A stretch of DNA of 64,000 bases from Fragum whitleyi (lineage: Eukaryota; Mollusca; Bivalvia; Cardiida; Cardiidae). The stretch is from the NCBI GenBank assembly GCA_948146395.1, contig OX411543.1:66599474-66663473 (forward strand), given 5' to 3'. The translations under genes and the position numbers were made by a program. The notes beneath the pieces are model-generated. The model had not been told where the DNA came from, ran no database searches, and worked only from the letters and a program-made list of their open reading frames with translations. Below, piece after piece: positions 26,301-38,300 of this stretch (position 1 is its first letter; each line of letters opens with the position of its first letter).

Positions 26301-29300
26301 GTAGATAACTATTTTTGTAAAAATACAAAATCCCTAAAGGGAGGCATAATGTCCGCAAAAAAAAACTAACTAAAAAGAATACAAAAGCCACTAGCAGCAT
26401 TCACCAGGTTTGGTTCACCGAACGTTCTCAACTGATTTTGTCTCGCCAAATGACAAAATAATAACAGAAACCCGATGGTGATGACTTCGCTCCTCCCACT
26501 TTTTGTTTTCCTCGTTTTGATATAAGAATGTATGACGCAACAAAAATGAATGACATCATTGATTGACGTGCAACTCAATTGCACTAGCGTTATTTGATGA
26601 AAAAATAAGTCGATCGATAAAATAGTTATAGTTTATATTCTGACATTTTACGCTTATAACCTTGAGCTCCGCTAACGCTCCACTTAGGTTATATCGCGTA
26701 AATTCTCAGAAATGAACTATAACTATTACATAAAGTAAACGTCTAATATGAATTACATACTACATGCAAGTATGAAACACGTTCCCAAACACTTTCGATA
26801 ACAATTTGAAAATGCTTTAAATTTCAATTCATGTATAGTTCTGTAGAAAAGTCTAATGTACCTTTCTTTAATACAAAGTAGTTTTGCACGCCCTTAACCT
26901 TTTTATCCAAGCTAAGGACGGTGTAAACGCTTTGTGTTCTACCAAATAGAAGGGCTACAGTCAAGAGATATTATTCATGGAAATGTCGCTCTCAGAACAT
27001 CTTCAAATAAAATTTGTCCAATATGTCGCCCTTATCTAAGTCGAATAGAAAACACACTGCTTGAAATTGAATATGTCTTTTTTTAAATTTTTTCAATTCA
27101 GCAGGTGAAATATCAAAAAAAAATATATATCAAAAAGTTATGTAAGGATCTTCAAGCATGTTCTTATACATATGTAGTAAGTAAATTCAACTTTATCCCT
27201 TTCTAATTCATCTATACAGGTGCAACAGTATCAACAACTTTAATAACTAGTACATCATCTAATGTTACTTCAAACTCCTCAAGTGATCCGACGTCATCTA
27301 TTACACAGTTTCCAATTACCTCCGAAACCTCATCGACAAAAACTACTCCTGTACCCGAAACCACGACGCCATTTGTCGATACGACTGAACCGTCAAATGC
27401 GAGTAAGTAGGTTTTGTTAAAATAATTGCAATCCAATACAATCTAGATTTTCTGATTGGTTTAAATTACACCACGTGGGGAAATCCGTTACACTTTATTT
27501 CTGTATAAAATGCAACAGGTACTTCGGGAAAAAGCCGCCATTTACAGCGAGTCGACGAAGACCACAAATTCACCCTCTCTTACTCGCTTGATCACGCCGA
27601 TTTCGTTTTAAAATGAAGCGGTACTAGGCAGAAATAATTTTAGCTCCACTGGACTAAGTCAAGCGGAGCTTATGTCGTGGCGGGTCGTCCGTTGTTAGTC
27701 CGTGCGTCTTTGTTTCCGTGCGTCCGTGCATAACCTTTTTCATTTAAACATCTTCTCCTCTGAAACTACTGGACAGAATTTCCCAAATTTCACAGGAATG
27801 ATCCGTGGCACATGCTGTCTCCGATTCCTTCGTGAAATGGCCGGATCGATAATTTTGGCGCCACGGGCTTTGTATAACCAAGAAATAGGCCCTAGAGGTG
27901 AAATGAAAATATATATATTCTTATGTTAACCTACTGGGCAGAATTCAACCAATCTTTCAGAAATTTTACCCAAGACACGTTCTGTCCGATTCCTTGGTTT
28001 AATTCCAATCGAGCGGGTACGGTCCTTAGGGCGCTACGGGCTGACGTGTCAACAAAAATTGGTCCAGAATGGTGAAATATGAAAAAATCTTCCTAAAATC
28101 CTAAGTACATACTCTTTCAGATTCCTTCGTTAAATTCCGATCGGATGGGTACTAAGAGTTCTAGATGCTAACCTGTCATCTAAAAAGGGGCCCCAATGGG
28201 AAAAGAAAAAAAAAATCTTCTCTGGATTCACTTGTCAGAATTTAACTAAACCTTACAGAAATGATCCCAAGGGCATGCTCTTTGAGATTCCTTCGTTTAA
28301 TTCCGATTGGACAGGTACTTTGGGTACTACGGGCTGATGTGTCACCAAAAAGGGGCCCTCAATGGTGAAAGATAAAAAATCTTTTCTGAAACAACTAATA
28401 AGAATTCAACCATAATTTTCAGAAATGATTCTCATGACATGCTCTTTCTGATTCCTTCGTTAAATTCTGATAGGGTTGACGACATGGTCATTTTTTGCTA
28501 ACGTGTCACAAAATAATGGGCTCCAGCAGTGAAATATATAAAAAAATCTTTTTCCCTGAAACTAGTGGTTAGAATTCAACCATACTTTAGAGAAATGTTC
28601 TTTCAGATTCCTTCTTTAAATTCTTATTGGGTTGTTAATATGGGCCATACGACTTTTAATGTCACCAGAAAATGGGCCTTCAATCGTTAAATAATTAAAA
28701 AATCGTCTTTGAACTTACTTCACAAGAATGATCTTGGAATAGGTTTTTTCAGATTTCTTTGTTTAAAATCTGGATTTAAAATCATGGCTGCGAAGGGCTC
28801 AAAAATGTTATCAAAAAATGGTTCCATATGTTGAAATTTTAGATAAATCTTCTTCGCTGAAACTAACGACCAGAGTTCAAGTTTCTTTCACGGGAAATGC
28901 TTCTGCGGACATGCTCTTTCAGATTTCTTCGTTAAATTCTGATTGGAAAGATGCCATGGGTTACTGCGTGATAAAAAAATGGGCCTTCTGGATCTTTCTC
29001 TCTGAAACTGCTCATCATACTTTAACCAAACTCCACAGAAATGATCCTTATAATATGCTCTTTCGGATATATGTGTTAAAATCTTGTTTTGGCAATAAAC
29101 TTGGGTACTTGAGGCTTTCGCGTCAGCAAAAAGGGCTAAAAGGGAGAAATCGATAAATTTTGAACAACTATTGCTAGAAGTCAATATAAAAGGTTGGAAG
29201 ATGATTTCTTTCTTCTGGATTAACGTTGAACACTGGACCCTAACTGTTACCTTTGACCTACTTTCTTAGATACTGAAATTTTAGGGCTTCAACAGTATTA

Positions 29301-32300
29301 AGTCAATACTAAATGTTAGAAGATGATTGTCTCTGATTCTGGCATCCTATTGAACCCTTGTCCCAACCTTGACATTTGACCTACTTTCTTAAATATTGAA
29401 TTGTCAGGTCAAGGACTATTTTTCGCCACTTATAAGTGTTTTGGTATGATTGTTTTTTTTTATTCTGGCATCCTGTAGAACCCTTGACCCTGTCCATGAC
29501 ATACCACCTACTTTCTTAAATTTATAATGATAGGGTCGAGGTCTGTATTAAATCAATAGTAAGATTTACAAAGGCCTTGACATGCTTTCTAAAATCGACA
29601 TTTGCTTAAATTTCACTTAAAGCAAAAGAATGTTTCTCCTGGTTTCCTTAGGGTAATTTCAATGGAGCGATACATGGTCCTCCTTGGCCTCGAGTATTTC
29701 ATGTTTACGATGAGCTTATACTAGTAAGGTAATGAGGGATTGGCCGTGACTAGAAACTTATGTTAATATTTATGTTTATGTATTATTACGAAGAGCCAAA
29801 ATATTATTGATTATATTTAAAAACTATCATTTCAAGGGCATTCAATATCTTGTCTGGTGGATTTCATTTAATATTATATTTTAACAAATATCCTAATGAT
29901 CTCCTTTTTCAGCGGTTGAAATCTCAGACGTACTGTATCACCCAGAAGATGTAAAATCACTGACACTGAAGTGTCAAGGTCGTCACCTCGGATACTGGAA
30001 TACACTGACACTAAGAAGGCAATTTCATGATAGCTATGAACCAATCGCTGTGGTTACGAAAAATGAAGCTGGCGAAGCAGCAGTTATAGTGTTTTATCCG
30101 AACGTCACTCATAGAATAGTTGTACGCAATTATGAAATAACTTTGATATTGATAATTGACCCTTTCTATTGTGAACAACTGACTAATTTTACGTGTGCTA
30201 TGGATACGGAAGAGGGAGTGGTATCTGCAGGAGCAAAAATATCTGGTGAGTCTAGTTTTTCAGTCTATTTATTCAGCTTTTTTCCATATAATATATCTGA
30301 TGAGTCTACTTATAAAGCCATCTTGAACAAAAAAAAAAAAAAAAAAAAAAAAAAAAGAAATAGTCGAGTCCAGCTTCAGCTATTCCATATCTACAGGTAT
30401 TTATGAAGGCATACAAGAACTTCTAGTTATTTGAATTTAAGAATATTCCTAAGATGTTTTTATAACATTTTTAGGTAAATCCTGACCTTATGTTATCTTA
30501 AAGATCTTTTACTTAAACTAATAGAATAAAACATGATAATTGATCATCTAGAATATCATTGAACTAGACATTTGATAAAGCTGAATATGTCAAAGTTCAG
30601 GCGAAGCCAGAATTCCACAAACACAAAAAGTAAGGTATATTCGTATATTGACCCTTCGACTTTCAGAAAATTTTAAAAGAGCGAAAAGTATCGGCCTGAT
30701 AAGCCTGCATTCTACGCGTAGACGGAGAAGTTGACACCTCGGAGATGGATTTTTTTTCATAGTGGGAATCACATGTTATATCAAAGTATTGATAGTTCTG
30801 AAGGCCAGGAATGTTTAGATTTGTAAGATGAGAACTTACAGATCGGGTCAATTTAAGCATGTTGAATGAAATGTGACCCTGAAGTTTCCTGTTTCTGTGA
30901 TAAACACAGTTGAAACTAGGCTTTGAATTATTATAATTACTGAGTCATAACTTCTTTTCCACATTGATTTGTACAACACTTACCTATTCGTGATAAAAAT
31001 GCGCTTACAAACGATTTCCTCCTAGGACACACGATAAATAAATTTCCAATGACATTTCCAATAACGATGCAAGGATATATTACAGTTTAGAATATCACGA
31101 AATTGACACCGTGAATGATTTTGGAGTGAAAATGAATGAGTGCAGTGAGTAAATTTTGAATTAAATTTAATAAGAGCAATCCATTACCGCTATATGTGTT
31201 CAAAAATAAAATAAAATAGCGAAACTTATTACCCCCTCCCTTTAGCAAAATATGTCTGTATGATCTATAAATAGCTTTCATTGTCTTTACGAACCAAACA
31301 GCCGTCGTCATAGCGCAGTTGGTAGCGCGTCGGACAGTCAATCTAGAGGTCCAAGGTTCGATCCCCATTCTTTCCGACTAATTGTCTCTTACCAATGGGT
31401 TGATAATCGTAGACCTATGTGAGATAGCAGCTGGAGGCTAGGATAGGATGTGATGGTAGTACTGGTGTGAGAAATACCAGGGATCAATTGTTAAATGCTC
31501 CAGCCGCCACGATATAGCTAACAGATTGTTGAAAGCGGCGTAAATCCACATTAAAAAAACGAACCAGTTAACCGCTTACAAATTCAGTTTAGTCAGTGAA
31601 ACCGAGATTTTAATATTCATAGAAGTTAGTGCTCGCTTTTAATGACTTTGGACCGGTTTGAATTATTTGAATGAGTGTTTGGACTGAATAAATAGAGCTA
31701 CGAGTGAGCGATTTAGAATGATTTTGATCGTGGTGTTAGGTGTTTGTGATTAACTATAACAAGGTGTCCGAGAGAGCTTTATAATCCTGAACTGTGACAT
31801 GGGCGTTTATCGTCTTAGCCACTTGCTTTTCCTAAACATCGTAATTGCAGCTTGAAAGCGGAGTACATATATGTAAGACCTTATGCGTAAGATGATACCG
31901 TATCAGGTTTTCTTTAACATCTTTCGGTGCCTTCAATGGGCATTTCGGTCGGCTTCATTTGGTCATTTTCTGTTTGTTTTTCTTAGGTTTTTTGACTTAA
32001 ATTTACTCTTAATTTCGAAACATCTGAATGGTGTGATTCGGAAATGCAGGCAAAAGCTTTCTCATTTTGTGGTTGTGCAACCAAAAATGAACCAACAGCT
32101 TGCTTTTTCTCTACAGAGATATAATCTCTTAAATTAAATGCACATTTTCTTTCGATGTTACTAAATACTTTCTATTTTGAAAAAGAAAAACCCATATACA
32201 TCAAATTAAAATAAGAAAATGTATGTGGACACCATTTCTTCCATGAGCGATTTCTAAACCCAGTTTTAAAAATTTTAAGCTGACGCATTTCATTATCAAA

Positions 32301-35300
32301 ATGATAATCATAAATCATTTTACCATTACAAAACATTATTTTTTCGTATGATCACCGAGAAAAATTTCGTAGAGATACGATTAAAAATATTGAAATTATT
32401 AAGATATGTTTGTGTGGACATACTTTTCAAAAATGCATTATAGTTTAACGTCTGACGTTATAATACATTTGCGCACTGCGCATTTATCATCAATCCAAGA
32501 CTAAAATTATTAAAGCTGATTGATAATAAAAACGCTTCCAAAAGAAAAGGTGTTAATAGGATGACTTGGCAAAATGCGTTATATTATTTAGTGACAATAT
32601 TCAAGCTCTTGATATATCAAGGTTGAAACAAACCCACATTAGTAAAAGTTGCTTAAGCTTAGTTTCTCCATTTCCTTTTTTGTAAAATCAAGCCTTGTTC
32701 TTCAGTTAATCTACTTTGGACCGAAGAAATATGTTTCATTTTAACTTTGCTGTTAAGAACGAAAAACTTAACTATTATCAACATATTTGCTTCATTGGCG
32801 TTATTTTAGCATGGGTGCAGCAAAATATTGGCTAAGTTATATCTCTCTTCCATCTATTAAAGATGATCCTTCAGTTAGAACTTGAAATGTGGGTAAACTA
32901 TCAGAAAGGCTATCCATATTGGTATCAAGGGTAACAATTCTTAAGTATTTGTGTAAAATTGATGGTCTTTTTTCATTCTAAAAAGTCTGAGGTCTATAGA
33001 ATTGTCAGCCCAGTCTGTCAGTGGATAACACGTTTTTCTGTCAATCCTGAGGTCGTGAGTTTGAATCCCAGATCGGCCAACTTTAAATGCATATTTACCA
33101 AAAGTCATTGTGACATGTGTCATTGGCCTCCCTTAGATGTACGTATAATAGTACGGCTAGGTCTGATGGAAGATTGTGGTTCGTATAAAATTTTGTGGTT
33201 GTGCAGGTTTTAGAAAAAGAAATGAACAATGGGTAGGCGCACCAGCCGCATTATAAATGAAGCAATACTTTTGAAAACGGCGTTATATACACAACAATCT
33301 GCACCAGTTATTCTGGTTTGGAAAATGTTGAATTCGATATGTAGTCTTATAAAGGCTCGCTTGTAATAACACTGGATAGAAATAACTCATAAAAGAGGGT
33401 GTGTCAATAAAAAAGTCAAAATGCGCCGACATGGCGGCTTGAAAAAAACCTCTTTACTAAATATGGGACGATTGATGACTTTATTGACACTTTCTAACCT
33501 TAATCCAAAGAAAAGCATAAAGAACATTAATTAAAGGTGATTTAATCAAAGTTAATTGTTATTTATAAGTTTACATGTTGTCGTTAGAATTACATCATTA
33601 TAAATATTACAATGGCCTTTTAGGCAAGTCTTTAGAAATATCAAAGACTGTCTTTTCTTATTTGTATTCATTAACCTCTATCTTATGACAATGATTGTAG
33701 AAGAACGTGGACATGGACTTTTTTACGATTAAAACTTGGCCCCAGGTCTAACAAAACTCTTCGTAGTGAACTTTCGCAGTAACTTTTGTTGTCTATATTA
33801 TGAGAAATATGTAGAGGATTTTGAATGAGTGGTCATGGAATACCAACTTTATTAAACGAGTCTTCTATAAATAGATAAAAACGAGACTACGCCGTGTTTT
33901 TATCGTTTTAGAAGACTCGTTTATTAAATTCCGTATATTTATGAGCACAAATTTTATATTCTATCTATAAAACAACCCGATTTTTTTACGAAAAATCATC
34001 AAAATTCTTGAAATTTGACATTTCAGCTTTGCGAAACTTATTACTCCGTTTAAAACTGATGTCACAATATACATTTTTGCGTCATTTTCGCGGTAACAAA
34101 TTAGCGTTGCTATTCGTTTTGACCTCATTTGCATAGTTATTCCAGTAGTGTTATGCCACCCGTGTAATATCAAAACTATTCAATGGGGTTATTTCACATT
34201 ACGTTTATCTATTTCATTTAATACTAAAAATAAACGTGTATAATAGGTATAGTGGTATTATTTTAACTTGAATCTGACCTTTATGCACGCATATCTAATG
34301 AGCTCATGAATACGATTCCGATAATACCTCGCTAAGTGTCGTTCACTATCGCTTGATTCACAGAGGTCGTGCTGCATAATCAAATGTATTTAATCGCTCT
34401 TAATAATAGCATGAACATGTTAGATACCGTAGAGGTATCGGTAGCGCAGTTATCTATTATGTCGGCGGATCTGGTTCGAATCTCACACCAATGTCTTTTT
34501 TTTTTTAAATACATAATATAATCGTCAGGCAACTTAAACCAATTAACTACAACTTCATTAAGTTGTTTATATATCTAGATCGCCACAAACCGGATTTTGG
34601 GAATACTTTTTTGTTAATTTATTGTAAACTTCATTTTGTTTCACCAAATAAGAAATAAAGAGGAACGAAAGACACTTTCACTACTGCAAAAATGTGTTTA
34701 ATGTGAATAATTAAAAAAAATATTGATTTATAGAACTTTCGAAAAAAAAATACTTATCATTCACGATAGATCGGCGCAAACAGTTTGTAATTGCACAAAA
34801 ATGTACAAGCAATTATACGAGGGGTATTCTAGAAATTCTTGGACTAACGCCATACCGTGGAAAATAAAGATAAAAACATGATTATGTTATTGTGCTTTCC
34901 TTTCTTTGCTCACACAGCAAATATGATGAAAGTACCCCGAACATCGGTCATTTTTATGAGCGTCGAAAGTCATGCACAATGCGCCAAGCGGCGCACAACG
35001 CAAGTTTCTACGTACGTTGTTGACGTCGGGGTATTCTAAACACAAACTGTACTTGAAATGTATTAAATTTTATCTTCCCAAATTTAGATCTACTACAGAT
35101 AATTGCGAAATGTGTCATTATATAATCAAAGTCCAGAATACAGGGCTTTAAGCAGCTATGTCTGAATACTCTTTTATTGTGCCTTGTAATTTAGTGTCAT
35201 TTTTTGCAAGCAGTTGATATGTGTCCTTCAGTTGTTGCAAAGATAGATTTTTCAAACATTCGTTTTTTTTAACACAAGCTGAAAATGCTTTGTTGTGGAA

Positions 35301-38300
35301 AGATTTTTGTGGTAGTGCTTAACCAGGTGTAAGTGAAATTCCTTAGATCACCTCTTCTCTCTGAGTATCAATTTCTATAACAGTACGCAACCCGACGTTG
35401 ACTTCTGACATTCTTTTGGCTGCATTCTATCTAACCACAATGTTGAACAATGTACTCTTTTCTTGTAACGAAACGTATAGAAATATGCAAAAATACCATT
35501 GTGTCTCTATTGAAAAAGCACACGAAATCCTAAGAAATGTATTTGCGTGATAGGTTTACAATTGGTGCCAAAATCACATAATGTGTAAGCGTTAAAAAAT
35601 GATATTAGTCTCTGGGACGCTTGACGTTATGTATGTCTCTATGGCAACGCCTGTCGAACGCGTTATGTAAAAAATGGAATAAAAAATATATGCATTTTCT
35701 TATATATCTTTAATATTCACCATACTAATTCAAATTGTTTCCGTAGAACAGTCTTCGAGAAATCAAGAAAGACCATGGACTTCTGCAACACCCTCGTACA
35801 TGTAATAGTTTTTCGCCTAACCTTCGAGTTTGAATGAACATATTAAGTCAATAAACGATATACAACCAACAAAGATAACTTCTGTTGGAGATGATTTCGT
35901 AACATGCTAAAGTGAGCAAAGCTCCGGATCGAAAAGAATAAAAGGAAAATAACTAGAGCTGAACGGTTGTTTATAAGATATATATGTAAAAATATATAGC
36001 GACTGTAAAAAACTAAATAATACTACCTCAAAGGTGGTCCGATTTACATTTTCGGCGCCGATTTGATGTGCTTTGTTCTTTTTCGGGGAAACCGTATGTT
36101 TATGACATAGCATTTACTAAATCCTGGTCATTATCGTGTTATTTAATGAGCATTTGATTTTTATTAACGAACAGCTTTGATAATTGAAAGAAGCATTCAA
36201 ACCTATCCAAAACGACCTTACGCTTCGAAAGTCGCATGGCAAACGTTTTTAACATTTCTAACAGGGTATCAGTCATTGATCCTTGAGTTTCGAATGAAAT
36301 TGAGCTAGTATGATAAAAAGGCCAGAATAATTTGAAAAGATGAAAACATGTGACTTAATTCGTTTAAAATGGACAATGATGATCATTTTCTCATTTTCAT
36401 TTCCTTTCAGTGTTCATGCCAGGCGTTGAAATGCAACTACCTCATAGCGTTGTCGAAGATCTACTTATCAGCCTCCAATGTACAGTAGACGTGTTTGAAA
36501 CAAACGCATCGGTACTATGGAAGTTCAAACCAAACGGTGCTGACGATTTTATGGATTTTAGTGTCGCTCCCGTAACAGAAATCACAAAGAAAGACACATG
36601 TACTTATTATATAAACAGCACATTGACATTTACGACAACCATGTATGAAAATGGGTCTGACTTCCGGTGTGAAGTGATCGCCCCCTGGTGGAACCCAAGT
36701 CTAATACAAGACAAATCAGTGGGAGCAGTTCTTCATGTTTTACCAAGTACATTCTTAACTTTTTTCTTACTCTTTAACTACATATTTTATATTACAAGAA
36801 CATTATTCAAACAATAATGTTTCAGGTTTTCGATTGATCTCAGCTTTAATTTTACTCTCTTACCCTGTTTTCTATCCATAATTTATAAGTCTTTTTTACA
36901 AACGTTTTGTAGAACTTTAAGTTATGCCTGATGAATTCGTGTCATTTCAAATTGAAGCCTGCTTTAAGGTAGCGATGGTTATACGGCGTCATTTTTCCGC
37001 CCAAAGGATTTTTTCTTGTTTAACATGTTGCAGATTAATATTGTATAGTCATTACATAAAAATTTGAAGGTAACTTTCCATGCCCGTTTACATGCTAGAG
37101 GTATCTGGCCTTTAATGGTACTGGCCATTTTTCAGTAAAACGTATATTCGTTTTGGGTCAAGTATTATCTCAGTACCAGCTGATGTCTATAACACACATG
37201 AAAGTTGATAGGATCTTATGTATGTAAACAATTGCTGTTGCTAAATAAAATATCTTTGATCTATTGGATTTGCATAAAGTGCATTCAAAATTAAAAAAAA
37301 TGACTTAATTTTGGTTATTTTAAAACCTTTTTTGGAAGTAATTACCCGATTATTTTTTTTAAAAAAACGATATCTTTCCTTTACGTAGTAAAACTTTCAG
37401 CACACCTTTTCATGCAAATAAGAAAGAGTTTCGAAATTATTTAGTGATCCCTCCTAAATGAATGACACTTAACCGTTTTTTTTATTGTTAAATTCAATGA
37501 TCACGTCATTCAATTGATAACAAATGGTGAAAAGTATCTACGTTATGAAATTTAATCATTATTATCCCACTTTATGTCCATAAGCATAATCTTGCTAATA
37601 CCGGGCTTTTGAAAAAACGCTCAATAAGAGCCGTTAAATGAACGAAAACCCACTTCCGTTTTACAAAGTCGCTGTCCATTAACTCCTTTAGTCACCATTT
37701 CTTTGTTCTTAGTTTCTCAGTGAATTTTTACTTGAGAATATATTGTGATAAAAGATATATTGTTTTAAAAAACATTATAATCGTCTGCTATATTCTTTGG
37801 AGTGGTCTAAAATTCAAAAAAAAGCGTGAGATGAATTAAATTAACAATTTGCATATTTTAGAATTGAGAACACAATGTCAAGATACGAAGTGAGGGGACT
37901 TTATGATTTTCTTTATCTACAGTTAACAACATCGTGAAATTGACAAGGTGAATGATTATGGAATGATTTAGGAATGAAATTGAATGAATGTGTGGAACGA
38001 CTTTTGAGTGATTTTAATGGGAGGTAATCCAGTATTGCAAATTTTGTTCAGGCTGAACAAAATTTGCAATATTGATTACCTCCCTTTAATAAAATATGCA
38101 TACAAGTTCTATAGAAAGCTCCCTATTGCTTCAAGAACCTATCAGACGTTTACAATTTCAATTAAGTAAATGAAATCCCGATTTTTCTCCAGCTATTTTT
38201 ATTTTGAACAAAATTGTTGTTATATGTCTTTCGGTGAGTTTGGAGCGTTTTTGATCGATTTGACTGAGTGGTTGGAATGAATGATTGGAGTGCTGAGTGA

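Larger units (their letters stand above)
24141..27219. other. Intron 3
   Basis: Holds SINE-B (25343) and SINE-A (26049). The rest, including open frames at 24476-24941, is unrecognised. Confidence 0.5.
30357..36410. other. Intron 5, repeat-laden
   Basis: Contains MITE-1 with SINE-A, MITE-3, SINE-C, MITE-4 and a tRNA-like remnant. 31763-32200, 33495-33790 and 35041-36410 show nothing recognisable. Confidence 0.5.
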
